DNA of 64,000 nt from contig JAOCPU010000027.1 in the NCBI GenBank assembly GCA_035772785.1, positions 62,001 through 126,000 of the forward strand, given 5' to 3'. Shown here one piece after another: positions 1 through 11,454 of this stretch. Every line of letters begins with the position of its first letter. Position 1 is the stretch's first letter. The DNA comes from Phlebiopsis flavidoalba (Eukaryota; Basidiomycota; Agaricomycetes; Polyporales; Phanerochaetaceae). The position numbers were made by a program, and so were the translations under genes. The notes under the pieces were generated by a model, which had not been told where the DNA came from, searched no databases, and saw only the letters and a list, made by a program, of their open reading frames with translations.

Positions 1-1020
1 CCAAACCTCGCCGGCGCTGGCATGCCGAACAGTGGTGGGCTTGCCGCTATGCTGTTCAGGAATCGGAGGATGGGCATCCGGACTACATGTGGCGGAAATT
101 TTCCAACTTTCCCAAGATGAACGGTTCTGATCTCCGCGGATCCAACGCAGATGCCGGGGGGCGGTTGCGCAGCCATTTCCTTTTGGGAAGGCGCCACATT
201 CGCAAATAACCTGGGGGATCTGCAACCAGTCATGCTGGGTACTCCGAGCGATAATAAGAGCAAAAAAAAAACCCATCCCTCATCTCGACACCGGCACAAG
301 CACTCTCGGGCATACCCAGGACAATTTGCCGTGCCGAATGGGCCTCCGTCGTCGCCAGCTCGCCCACCATCTGGCAGCACTTTTTGGCATACACCTACAG
401 GATTCCAAGTGGTTCCTCAGCAGCCACCGACAGCACAGCCTCAGCCTCCATGCAGAGAACAACACACCACCGTCTCATCAAAACCACTCACCTTCCCAGC
501 AACCCCAAGCTTCCGCAAGATGCCAGTCCAACGCGTCCGCCGTCCCAGCACAAATGCATCACGCGCATCATTCACCCCGGCACGTCCAGCAACCGCCGCA
601 CCTCCAACACAACAGACACTCCCCGGGCACCCAGCACCCCGCCCCAGCACCAACAACCACCACCAACCTGCAACCACCGCAGCTGCCGCCACCGAGATTG
701 GGACCATCGCGTACGCCACGGACGGGGACCGAATCCCACGGCCGGGGGGCATGCAGGGGAAAATACTGGACCGACGTCTCGACAGGGTCCAAGCCTTCCA
801 GCGCAAGCCCCGCAGGTGCCCAGCCGAAGCCAAGCAAACTCCAGGCCGACATGGGTCGGTTCATGCCACATATCCCTGCGTGGGCCACGCGCCGGGGCCA
901 ACCTTGCGCCCGTCCAGATGGCCTCCAGCACGGAGCTATGCCGTGGTCCGATGTGCGGGGCCGTCTAGGGTGCATCAACCTAAACCGTGGGCGGCCAGTT
1001 CTTCCGCCACCGCAGCCTGA
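1..1020 (+). CDS. Probable HMG-box transcription factor, 5' partial, Pro/Gln/His-rich tail
   Basis: The first 200 bases, read from base 3, encode a Trp- and Arg-rich segment with 'RRWHAEQWWACRYAVQES' followed by 'GHPDYMWRKF'. A late HPDY followed by basic residues is typical of helix 3 and the tail of HMG-box DNA-binding domains. That frame stops near 200-210. From about 250 to 1020 a second frame stays open and is strongly biased to Pro, Gln, His, Ser and Thr, as in the disordered tails of fungal HMG regulators. The neighbouring frames are also open and Pro/His-rich, so one or more indels are likely. The start lies outside the window. The family call rests on a short motif and is tentative; this could be another low-complexity nuclear protein. 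Confidence 0.35.
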
Positions 1021-2250
1021 CCAGGCAGCCGCGCGACTGCGATAAGATCTGTGTATGTCGCCTGTCGATTCGTCGCGATCCGTTTAGTTTTCCAAGCGTC
1101 TGATGCATAACTTGCAGCTTGTTCAATCCGTTCTTTATGGGGCCAAGGTGTGCTGTTCTTGGAGGATTTCAGTGGTGCGTTGGAGGGGAAGGAGCACGAG
1201 GTGAGTGCGATATCTGATGAGGGAGTTATGTCTGTGGCTGATCATGGGAGGCTAGATGCTGTCGCTGGATACTGGAACAAGGTGGTCGATGACTACTTCG
1301 TCCAGGGAGAGCGTCTTCAAATTCACATTGTGGAAGGATAGCATGAAGCAGGAAGCCAAACCATGTCGGTGCGTTTACATAGAATACACATCCTGAAACG
1401 ATATCGAACCGTGGTTCTCTTCCAGAGATTGGCACGGATCAATCCTACCAAGATTTTTCCTGGTCACAGTTAGCGCAGTCCTGGGTGTACGAGCATGCGT
1501 CTGAGCCTGCAAGGAGCCTTTGAGACCCGATACGACCCGTACGAGGATATTCACGAACGGTAGAATGTCACCGGGCGACGTGGACCTTTACGTACTCGAA
1601 CGGGCTACATCGTTCAACCTTCGGGGTGCGTTCACGGCGCTCGTACGTCTCATACCCGGCCATCGGGCAAGAATACATCTGGCTACCGAACCAAAACCCG
1701 GGAAATACCATGCGTTTTCAGAGCATCGCGTTTGACGCGGAGACACAAGAAAAGTCGCTGCTGGTGGATGTACGTGACTCGGTAACCCAGTGTACCACAA
1801 TCCCCAAGCCTGGGTCTTGGTGACGGTGACGATGAGAGGAGCTGTCAACGACCCGCGTGGTACGACATTTCAAAGCGTAACGCCTATCGATTCCAGTGGA
1901 ACCTTGTGTAATTGCATTTTGGTATACACAGCAGCTACTATGCGCTGTCTAGGAGGTACGTCTGCATCGCTAGTGTATCAGCATTCTGATGACGCAGATG
2001 TGCTGATCTCCTGACTCTAGCTTGCAGAGAGCGTGACCCCGTGAAATGTCTGGACCTGATTCATTTCTCTCAAGAACATGGGCATGGGGCCAAGAGGTAG
2101 CTACGGCATCAACTCTCGACTCCGTCGCCACGGACACAGTGTTCTCTCTGACACTAGAATGCAGATGCTCTGAACTAAATTTGCGGAAAAGATCAGAGAA
2201 AAGGATAGCATGGCAGGAAGGCGTCGCTCTGCGGCGGGCGATCTGACCGC
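1021..2250. other. No confident gene; weakly coding DNA
   Basis: Short ORFs occur on both strands, but none shows a family motif or a convincing exon chain. The best coding-like patch is plus-strand 1626-1823, with aromatic and acidic residues such as 'IGQEYIWLPNQNPG'. It lacks a start and a recognisable domain, and an F-box-type or other hypothetical protein is only a guess. Confidence 0.3.
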
Positions 2251-2890
2251 ATCTGCCGACTAGAATGGAGCCTGTCGGGGGGACCACAGGCGGACCTGTT
2301 CCAACACGGGCTAGCGCTTCGTATTCAGGACCTCATCTACTCCGGGGCCTCCCATCAACGGGACCAGCCGCCCGCCAACACACCGTCCCGACAGCCCCGC
2401 AGCTGTCAATGGCGCGCCAAAGCCCGGTAAGGCCATCCCGCACCAGCCGCATGCGTCTGGGGTCGAGCCCCTGGGCCGTCTGCGCACCACAAAAAAAACC
2501 AAGACTCTTCTCGAGGCGAGACGCCCACTGCGATGACCCCCGTTCCGCCGCACGCGGTACGACTAACTAAAGCCCCCTGGCCCCCCCCCCCAAAAACCCG
2601 GGAGAGGCGGTCTCGCCGCACTGGCGCGAAACCGAGCCGGCACGAAACGGGGCGCGACGACAGGTAACGGAAGCGCACCCGGGACTACAAAATGGAGCCA
2701 ATCGTCATCTCTCGCCATCGGGGACTGTGTGTAGGTAGTCCGAGGTGTTATTGGTTTTATTCTTATCTCTCTTTTTTCTTCTGCTTTCTTTCTTTCCCTT
2801 CTTTCTACTCTTTTCTGTTCGAGATCCTCTTTGCTATCTCCTTATCGTGCTTTTGGATCCGCATTCGTAGCTCCTATGATACTTTACTCA
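2251..2890. other. GC-rich stretch with a C-tract, then a polypyrimidine tract
   Basis: Bases 2260-2700 are GC-rich with Pro/Arg/Gly-biased reading in all frames and a run of C residues near 2581-2592. Bases 2755-2830 on the plus strand are almost all T and C. No gene is supported. The tract could be a promoter element or simple sequence. Confidence 0.4.
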
Positions 2891-4600
2891 ACAAATAGCT
2901 AGTGATTGTATTGTACTCATTACATCAAAAACGCTGAAGTCTGCCTATTGGAGGGGCCGGTGCAATCAGTTGGTTGCGTTTTCGCGTTGTCTCAACAGTC
3001 ATCCTTAGTATTTATTTTCAATGTGATATCGTCTGTACCTATTAATTAGTCCCGTAAGGTATAGCAATTCTGGCGACACCGCCAGTTTACGCTCGCTCTC
3101 GAGTGCTACTATGAACCGTCCCAAATGTAATATAAGCTGTCAAGCCCACATGCAGCGCGCTTCATGGTTGGACAATGACATTATGTTTGACTACATGATT
3201 ATGATACGCAGATCACGTGATAAACCGAGCATGCTATAAAGTTACAAGGAGTGTGTGGTTAATATTCGAGTGTTAATTATGCGTCGTGGATCTGAAGTCA
3301 CACTGGTCTCCATACTTGCATTCTAGACAGAAAAGAAATTAGATGGCTTAGTCTATGATTGTGAACATGGAGAATCGCGCAGAACTTGCCTTACCTTTTG
3401 CATATAGAAGCGTGCAGGGTCACTCTACCTTCCTTGCCCCGGTATCCCTCGTCCTCCCTCTCCCTCGACTCCCTCCCTCGGCCTCTGGCCGTTACCGTGC
3501 GTTGCGCAAACTCCCCAATGCCCTCCTCCGCAGCGCGCTGGTCCTGTGCCCGACGTCGTCATATCCCCGCTAGTTATATTCGGGAGTAGGGCACACGGTG
3601 GCAATCGCGGACCACTCCTGTTCCGCCCGCTCCGTTGGTGCAGACGTCTGGGGCCTGGCTGGGGCGATACCACAGCGTCCGGGGTTCTGTCAGTCGCCTG
3701 TCGCCTGCCTGCACGAGCGCGTGCAGCTGCTCGGGCCCGGATGTTGGCGAGCAGACTTCGTGTCGACGAAGCCACTTGCCGGTGATCCGCGTCGGTGACC
3801 GCCCACCGCCACTGTCCGGGCATACCCGCCGCGAGCTGTCCCAGACGAGGGTCCGCCACCGATGCGGGTGCTGCAGCGGGCTAGGCCTGGTGGTGGGTCG
3901 CCTCAACAGAATGTCGTGTCGGCGTCGCGCCGGTGAGCATGACCTTCACGGTTGCGTCGACCTGGTCATACTGGGATCTGAGATGGGGGCTCCGACGGCC
4001 GACTCCGGTATCTGCGTCATACCGTGATGTACAGTGCCCCGAGATAGCGGCCCCCTCCCGCTTCTCTTGCTCCGTCCGCTCGCAGAAACACTTATCCTGT
4101 GCCGCGCGGTGGGACGATCGATCGTTGGGGTATTTTCTAAAATAACTGTAAAGAGCCGACGAAGCGATGTCAAAACAGAGTTTTCTTTTTTCGTTATAGC
4201 CTTATTGATTTATTTGCTTACGCGGGTAGCGGCTCGGACCAGTCGAGATCTGTTCTTCAAACCAGGTGCGCTATTAGAGACGAGGTGCCCCCTCGCCTCG
4301 ATCAAGCTCGCGTATGCTGTGTGCGCCCATGTATACCCTGTAATGCCAATCTCGGGCATGACGCGCGTATGTATGGTTAATGTACAGTACATGACAGACA
4401 CGTAAGAGAAAGTGAGCTGACATCCATAGGGGTCGTCGTCATACACACGCCCGTTCAATGATTTTGACCAACTCCAATGCACGTCAGGCGACCCAGTGCA
4501 ACGGATTCTTCTTGCCGGATTTCCTTGGTTTCCGTAGTAGTAAGTGGGGAAGAAATGCGCTGGCTTGTTGTCTAAAGGGGCAGGTGTCTTTTTGTTTTTT
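2891..4600. other. No recognised gene; AT-richer spacer followed by a GC-rich block
   Basis: Bases 2891-3360 are AT-richer and contain no useful ORF. Bases 3420-4030 are GC-rich with overlapping Arg-rich ORFs in several frames on both strands, the pattern expected of GC-rich non-coding or decayed DNA. I saw no transposase, reverse transcriptase or other domain. Confidence 0.35.
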
Positions 4601-4616
4601 GGAGGTGGTGTCGCTA

Positions 4617-5135
4617 CTACTGGAGATTCCTTCCGAGTTTCATCGCTTTGAAACGATCTCCGTCGAAAGGATTGTACGATGAGGGCCTGCGCGATGTTGC
4701 CATCAGGTTCCCTCTTCCCGTCGACAGCGGTGCCTTCTTAAAATCCGGCAGCTTGGGCTTTGGGCTTTGTGACAGAGAAGATGAACGACGAGTCCGTTTT
4801 CGATGGTGCAATCCTTCGCTCCCCCACGGTCTTCGTCGGAACGACCTTCTTGGTGGTGGCGGTCGGAGTCTTAGTTATGTTGATGTAATGGTCGTGGGAC
4901 GGTTTCTTAGCGAGCGGGACCCTCTACTTGTTGAGAGTGGCTCTTCAGCTTTGCGTTTCTTGTTTTTTCGCATCTAATAATCTACCCAGAATTTAGTTTG
5001 ACATCATGAATCAGTTCTCACCCAGTTGACCTAGACTTGACTTACCCTCGCCCGCTTTCGTAGACGCCGTAGCTGCTTGTTGCCCCTGGAGTGATGGAGA
5101 ACCACGCCATTTAGAAACGGATGTTTGCTGTGCCA
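4617..5135 (-). CDS. Hypothetical basic, probably nuclear, low-complexity protein
   Basis: On the minus strand an ATG at 5135 opens a short Gln/Ser/Thr-rich exon ('MAQQTSVSKWRG'). It is followed by a plausible intron with GTAAGT near 5050 and TAG near 4985. The downstream sequence is Lys/Arg/Ser/Thr-rich, with KKRK-like stretches ('MRKNKKRKAEEPLS'), and ends 'DRFKAMKLGRNLQ' at 4617. Continuity needs one or two frameshifts near 4880 and 4745. The basic clusters would fit nuclear localisation. I recognise no family, and the gene model is uncertain. Confidence 0.35.
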
Positions 5136-5576
5136 TGTCTCCCTAATCGCTGTGCGTGTACGGCGGATTAAGGTGTTTGTTGTCGAGAATTTTTTAGGCT
5201 ATACACGCTTCAAATGCACGGCCAGCCTGAAAACACACTCTGGTCCCTTTTCCTATCACTATTCAGAAATCTTGGCAAGCTGCGTATCTGTATTTTTCTG
5301 CCGAAATGGGGAAGGTGGAGGTGATGGAGCGCGGGCTTAGCGTCAGGCATCAAGTAGAAAACGTTGCTCACCAAGAGTTTAGAGTGTGGTTTAGACTTGG
5401 ACACAGTATCGCTTTAACTTCTTGCCTATCCCTGAGTCCATTGAGGCATTCGAGAGTCATTGGTTAGCTCCGATCATCACGATCTCGAACCTGGTAACAC
5501 AGTCAGTTCGGCCAGCTCGATCCAGCGTCTTTGTCGAGATACACACATGAAGAAATCCGCGGCAATTGTCACTGAG
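5136..5576. other. Intergenic, nothing identified
   Basis: Only short ORFs without motifs occur here. It could hold 5' sequence for the minus-strand gene ending at 4617. Confidence 0.4.
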
Positions 5577-6290
5577 CTACGATGTCGTAGTGGCATTTGT
5601 CTCCGAAACACTGTCAATTAACCATCTCTTATGTGATAAGCATAGCAAGGCCGTTTTCTGCCCCATGCCACGGAAGTAATGATTCACCTCGGCTATGTCA
5701 GACGTATCTTTGAGAGCATCCTCGAGGCGAGTGGGTACATCGACCTTTATACTGTTACGCCATATGTATTTCGTGATGCATATCCAGGTTAACTTCTGTA
5801 CCGCTCCAGCTCCGGTAAATGAAGTGGGAAGACAGCAGAGGTTGTGGAGGCAGTCAGTCCCGCTAAGAACTTCTCCATTTAATTGCTCCGCGGCCGTGGG
5901 GTCCCCACCGGCGCTGGGGGTGGTTGGAGGAGGTGAGGCGTCTGGTGCGTAGAGATGGCCGAGGGTGATAGCGTGGCGGTGGCGAAGACAGGCTGAGGAT
6001 GATGTGGCGATCGACGGAGGCGACTGGAGGCATACGGCGCATGAAACATTTGTGTTAGACGGCTGTCTCTGGAGCTGCTGAGGAGCATGTGTTGGTTGAC
6101 CGGGTAGGGGCACCTGTTGCTGAAAGTGCGAAGGGGTGGTGTGAACGAATGAAGACAAATGCGGAAGGCGGTGCTGGGTGCTGGTACGAGTACTGTGTTC
6201 GAGGTACTTGAGGGTGCTTGTGAAAGGAAAGGAGAGGGATATTGTGGAGGCGGATAATAGAGCCACTATTGGACAGGGCCATGCCTAGCG
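5577..6290 (-). CDS. Hypothetical Pro/Ser/Thr/His-rich protein
   Basis: A minus-strand frame stays open for about 229 codons (6266 to 5577). The first two thirds are rich in Ser, Thr, Pro, His and Gln ('HFQQQVPLPGQPTHAPQQ'). The end is more ordinary ('RLEDALKDTSDIAEVNHYFR'). An overlapping frame starts with an ATG at 6282 and is equally Pro/His-rich, so the start and frame are unsure. No domain is recognised. It may be part of a larger disordered protein continuing upstream to about 6450, where 'MEPTTSTSGTQY' precedes a run of prolines. Confidence 0.3.
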
Positions 6291-7571
6291 TGGGGCTATC
6301 AGAGTTCGAGAGAGAGGGGTTTAGTCATTGTAGAGGATCAAAGCACATCACACACTCTAACATAATCTGCGGCGGGGGTGGAGGTGGTGAGGCTGACGGT
6401 TGAACGAGACGACTGCAATACTGTGTACCGGATGTCGAGGTTGTGGGCTCCATTAGATAGAGGAGTAACTTGCAAAGTGGGATGTGCGAGCTCGGAGCAT
6501 TGGGGGGTTCGTGTATGCCATGTATGTGAGGTGTAATGCAGCCCGTTGTATGTGCCAGGGGGTAACCTGCGAGGTAAGTAAGCTGGATGTTATAGCGGGA
6601 AGGGATAGTAGGCTATGGCTGGGATTGTTGTATGGTAGCAGTCGTCGAGTTGTCGATGTCGCTACGATACACGGGCACGAGTATTGTAAGTTTTACACGG
6701 AACGACAGTGCGGGGAGGACGACATGCTCACAAGCCGACATGTCACCATATCCGAAGTCGAGCTCAAATCCATCGACCGCAGAGAAGGTCCCGCTCGCCC
6801 AGCTTCCCATGACGCGCTCGCATCCAACCGCCTCCTTCCACTCACTACTCGTAGGTGTAACGACCGTGTCGAGTGCATTAGCGGTAGTGCTGCCTCGCTG
6901 TATTATCCAGGGCGTGCCAGCAGAATATTACCATGTGTTAGTTCTTTTTCCACACACGCACTCAGGCGGCTCGGCAACACTTTATGGGCGTTATTTCAGA
7001 GTACAGACGAGACGGAACGAGTGCGGTATGAGTCGCGCGCTGGAACGGACAGGGCCTACAGCTCTTCTTCTTTTGCGTTCGTGTCCTCAACGCTTGCACT
7101 GGGGCCTCGCAGTCGTCGTGTGTTGTGTTCTAGACGAGCAGAGCTTGCTTGGCCTAGTCCGTTGGCGGTTTCACACTCCGCTCTGAGCTCCGCCCTCGAG
7201 TATTGCCCTTTTGAGGCGCTTCACTCTCCCACGCCTTTAGGAGCCTCTCGAATGGTGGTGGTATGACCGCTCTCCTCACGGTGTACTGCGTGCGAGGCCG
7301 AGATTAAATATGAGAACAATGATTGGCATTGTCGGCTAGGGTCAATGCGAGAACACAATAGGGCAAGTTCTGGGAAACGGCATGATACGTTTGCAATGTC
7401 TTAGCCCGATGCAGCTTACAGAGATAACAAAACCAAACAAATGGAGAGCCCTCAGAGACCGAACCCCCATCAAAAAAGCCTTGCAGACTTTTCTTACCCG
7501 CTCTTTACTTCCCTTCTTTACCCTCCTTACAACACGTCGCGTTCGCGTCGGGTTCCCGGGTGAACTCAGAC
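6291..7571. other. Weakly coding region upstream of the HMGB gene
   Basis: A plus-strand frame is open for 260 codons (6484-7266), but its composition (Arg, Ser, Cys, Ala) looks like an antisense or chance ORF. On the minus strand 6613-6880 reads 'MGSWASGTFSAVDGFELDFG', which looks more protein-like but has no clear exon partners. I cannot assign a gene. Bases 7270-7571 should include the HMGB promoter; no TATA box is evident. Confidence 0.3.
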
Positions 7572-8615
7572 ATGGCACATCTTCCAGAGGGCCAGGCGCA
7601 GTTGAGCAGTTTGAGTACACAAAAGATGAACAGGTGCGTTGTCAATGTTTGTCTTGGGTGTGCTGTAGACGTTTGATCCAGTCCCAATCCGTAGAGCTCA
7701 TTGGCAGCTTGGGGCTGCAGCCCCGAAGGTTCGCCGAAACCATGCGGAAATTGTGCACTTTTGCTGAGCAATTCGCTCAGCTCATTACCCCTATTCAATA
7801 CCCTGAAACAAAAGGGGCGCGCCCTTCAATGTGCGTCGGTTTTCCGAAACGGCCGCAAGCAATGCCCCAGATGCCACCCTCCCCTTTGAGCCGACCGGCG
7901 GGAAGCGCAAAGTACGGGGGAGGTGATGAAGAGGGTGAGGGCAAGAGAAAGAGGAAGTCGAAGCCCAAGGATCCTAACGCGCCGAAGCGTCCGCCTTCTT
8001 CCTACCTTCTCTTCCAGAATGAGGTCCGCCAGGAACTCAAGACAAAGCCACCCGAACATCTCCAACAACGAGCTCAGCTTGGCCAAGATTTCTAAGGCCT
8101 GGCAAGCGAAAATGCCCAAGGTTCTTTAGCAGAAGGACTTAGTTCGTGTTTATTACGTGGCATCTTTACGGCCGTACACTAACCTGCGCTTTCATAGAGG
8201 GTATGAAGCCCGTCAGGCCCTCGCCAAGGGCCGCTACGAGGCACACGAACAGAAGAAAGCCAGTACCAGAAAACTCTGACTGATGCTGCGGAGAGGCACG
8301 CCCACCAAACGTACGTCTACCTACTTCTAGATCCGGATACGCGAGGTGACCTTCGCATCAACAGAGCCATCGACCCAACTGTGATTGCTGGTGTCTCTCC
8401 ACCTGGTGGCATCTGTCGTCGTCACCGACACCTCCGAGGATGAAAACGAGGAGGACAAGGAGGAGAAAGACGAGGATTGCCCATTGAAGAGTCCTCTGGC
8501 TCCGAAGACTCCGATGAAGAGGAGCAGCAGGAGCAGCCTCCGTCCAAGAAAGACTAAGCAGGAAGCCCAGCCCCTTGTTGACGGCAAGAAGGAGAAGAAG
8601 AAGAGCAAGGCCTAA
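7572..8615 (+). CDS. HMGB-type (Nhp6/HMO1-like) chromatin protein
   Basis: The ATG at 7572 opens 'MAHLPEGQAQLSSLSTQKMN'. An intron follows (GTGCGT at about 7634 to TAG near 7690). After a linker comes a basic stretch 'KRKRKSKPKDPNAPKRPPSS', then 'YLLFQNEVRQELKTK', the first half of an HMG box. The second half continues in another frame as 'HPNISNNEL...AKISKAWQAK', so a frameshift lies at about 8048. Another intron lies at about 8135-8198, then 'YEARQALAKGRYEAHEQKK'. The protein ends with an acidic tail (8440-8500) and basic 'GKKEKKKSKA'. HMGB proteins bend DNA and act in nucleosome remodelling and transcription. One box plus an acidic tail fits a fungal HMGB. The frameshifts look like sequence errors. 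Confidence 0.88.
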
Positions 8616-9791
8616 GTTCGTGGCTGCGTCTCGTCTCCTGTGCACACTCAAACGGGCGGAGGACGACGACGAAAAAGTCTTGGACAGTTTGGACCCAGAA
8701 GATTACTTCCACGTATATTTGTTCCTGGTTCGTAGCTTATCTACTGTATTGCATAATCTGTATCGCGGGCAATCCTTGCCTTTTGCTTTGCAATTGATCG
8801 ACGTGGTTGTTTCCCTGCCCAACCTTCCGCGTGCGTGCAGTTATTCTTGTTACTACTTCGCGTTTCCGTACTCTCACGGGCGGCCGTAGCATGCTTTATA
8901 ATTTCGAATTCGATGATGGTGTTGGCAGGATTAAACGATGCACTTTGGCGTTGAATAAATGTCGCATCACCAATAGTGGTGGGTTCGGTTAGCGTGTCAG
9001 TCACAGTTTGTCTACGGACATCAAGACATAATTCCAATCCACAACACGGATTTCGGGACCCTAATCCCCTTTATAGCGTCAGCTTTTTAATATGAACACA
9101 GCAATCCACATCGAACCCGATGAATACATCTTGTTGATCAGGATGTCTGTAAATCTACTGATACTGATAGTTCAACGTTCGCTGCTTGTTCACTTCTCGT
9201 CGCAGTTTCGCCATATTTTGCGCCTATTAATGTGCGATGTTGTGTGGCTGACAGTACACCACTGGCTACAGCCTGAGTGGTCCACATCGGCTTGGTAATA
9301 GATTGAGCCTTGAATTGAGGGCCTTTGTAACTTTGACAGAGCAATCGGCCACACGAGACGTCACAATGAGAAGCATACGCCATCGACTTCTGGCTTGCAG
9401 TTATTCATTGTTTGGCAAGGACGTGCCCCTGTCTCATGAGAACGGGCGGGCGTATTGGTCCTGCCGATGCTGAATGCGCTGAACAGAGTTGTGAATCACG
9501 GTACAAACAAGTGGCTGAGTGAGCCTGGACAAGTACAGGTGACTGTGCAAGGCGCTGCGAAGGCACAGCGGCCGTTCGCGGCGCAAAGGCTGGAGCAAAT
9601 CACCATGGTTTCTCCCCCAGCGAGTGTTGCGAGAAGCTGTGCAGACAGGCTACTGTAAGGGCCGTTGTGGATGCGCACGTATCGTGGCAGACGAAATCTC
9701 GCGCTGCGCGCATTGGTCCGATGTGGAGAAACAAACCACATATGGCGATGGGTGAGCAAGATGACATCGTTGGCCGAGGCCAGCCGTCTCA
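8616..9791. other. Intergenic between the HMGB and WW-domain genes
   Basis: About 1.2 kb with only short, mutually overlapping ORFs on both strands and no motif. It should contain the HMGB 3' UTR and the promoter of the WW-domain gene. Confidence 0.45.
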
Positions 9792-9799
9792 TATAAAAG
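9792..9799 (+). promoter_or_regulatory. TATA box of the WW-domain gene
   Basis: TATAAAAG lies 52 bp before the ATG at 9851, a normal TATA position if transcription starts near 9825. Confidence 0.6.
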
Positions 9800-9850
9800 A
9801 CATCGCTCTGCCATTTCCACCCTTCCTAACCTTTCCACAACGCTACATCG

Positions 9851-10820
9851 ATGTCCCAGCCACCCCCCTACGGCGCAGGCCCGGCCTCGCTAGGGGGCCG
9901 GCCCTCCTCGCAACCCCGACACTCGTCCGCTCCCTCAGGGTTGGATCGAGCAGTACGACACAAAGTACGTGCAAATACGCGCCCTCACGGTGGTAGCATA
10001 GCTGACGGCTGCGGTTCTTTCTCTTTAGCTACAATACATGGTGCGACCGATTGCGATATTCCATTCATCGCCGGGTCGTTGACTGCGCTTTGACGAACAG
10101 GTTCTACGTAAACACCAACGTCAGCCCACCACAGTCGGCGTGGGTTCATCCTGCTGGCCCTCCGGGCTCCCCACAGCCCCCACAAGGCTACGTACCGCCG
10201 TCGGGACCTCCTCCGCCGGATAACCGTGGCTGGAACAACAACTCCCCGTATCCACCCAAGCGGCTACAACTCCGGTCCTCCGCCAAACAACCAATGGGGA
10301 CCCCAAGGAGGCGGTTACGGTGGAGGTGGGTATGGTCCACCGCAAGGGGGAGGAGGATACAACCAGGGTGGCTACGGTCAAGAGAATCGCGGTGTGTATT
10401 TGCCGTCTTCAGCCGCTGTGTGAAATATCTTCATGTGGGATGTATAGGCTGGTTCGGAGGCGGGCGACCACAGCAGCAGCAGCCACAGGTTGTATATCAG
10501 CAAGCAGCCGCTCCTCCTAAAAAGTCGGGCATCGGAATGGGGACTGCGCTTGCGGCAGGTTTGCAACTATCATCTCGTCCGCGTTGCGACCAACTCTCAT
10601 GTTTTCTATTTTCAGGCGGCGCCGGTCTGATTGGAGGTGCCTTACTAGCTGATGCATTTGAAGACCATGAAGATCGCGTGGAACAGGAGGCATACGACCA
10701 AGGTAGCGTAGAACAGCATCCCGAATCAAACTTAGGACCGACAGCTGATGGTTTCCACTAATCTTCAGGCTACGACGATGGTCAGATAATGACTATGACG
10801 GTGGTGGCGGTGATTGGTAG
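9851..10820 (+). CDS. WW-domain protein with Gly/Tyr/Pro-rich middle and glycine-zipper-like segment
   Basis: It starts 'MSQPPPYGAGPASLGGRP'. After a one-base frame change near 9935 it reads 'QGWIEQYDTK' up to an intron at about 9965. The next exon resumes 'FYVNTNVSPPQSAWVHP' (from about 10102). Together these form a single WW domain with both signature Trp residues and the closing Pro, a binder of proline-rich ligands. The middle is a Gly/Tyr/Gln-rich low-complexity repeat (GGYGGGGYGPPQGGGGY, 10295-10390). After introns at about 10393-10449 and 10558-10615 comes 'IGMGTALAAG...GAGLIGGALLADAFE', a glycine-zipper-like hydrophobic stretch, and an acidic Gly/Asp tail ending 'GGGGDW'. No enzymatic domain is present. 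Related fungal proteins are mostly uncharacterised. Confidence 0.83.
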
Positions 10821-11454
10821 AGGCTTCACAACGTCTTGCTCGTCCTCATGTCGAGCTTTCATCTGGCTTTCACTCGAGCGGACTTCACGGCCGCTATCAT
10901 TCACGGATGCACACACAATTCTCTTTCTCTATTCATTTTGTTACGGCAAGCTCTGTTTTTATGTACCATGGGAAGGTGTATTAAACAGGGTCCAATCATG
11001 ATAGTCAATCATAGTTCATTCAAGTCCACTACCCTAGTGATCGACTCGAGCCAATCTTTTCAGCGGATCTAATCATCTTGACTGTGGGGCCAGTAAAACG
11101 TCCGAGTGCATGTCGTACTGTTCGACACATACGCGTGTACTAGCGCCGCATATTGGGCAGCACCAATTCACACCCAAAATAACGAGGTCAAGAATGCGTT
11201 TGCTCACACACCCTACCCGAATACAGGTTTGAGTCTAGATACATCGTGTTCATTTACCATGATAGGCAGATCTTTAACAAGTGCCGACAATCTTCCATTG
11301 TATACAATCATGGTAGAGCGCCGAGGTAGATGACGGTAATTTATCAACGGTGTGCACAAGCCATGAGGCCTGAGGCTTGAGTACTTGAGTACCGAGTACT
11401 TATATGTAAGTGAGAACCTTGAGAAGGATCTGCACTCGCTACAGCCACGGTAAG
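10821..11454. other. Convergent intergenic region
   Basis: This lies between the 3' ends of the WW-domain gene (plus) and the GT8 gene (minus). The ORFs are short and without motifs. Confidence 0.5.

Noticed and set aside
2251..4030. Degraded retrotransposon
   Set aside because: GC-rich Pro/Arg frames suggested a gag-like protein, but no reverse transcriptase, integrase, protease or LTR pair could be found.
6484..7266. 260-codon plus-strand ORF
   Set aside because: Arg/Ser/Cys-biased composition, competing ORFs in other frames and no motif or exon structure; more likely a chance ORF.
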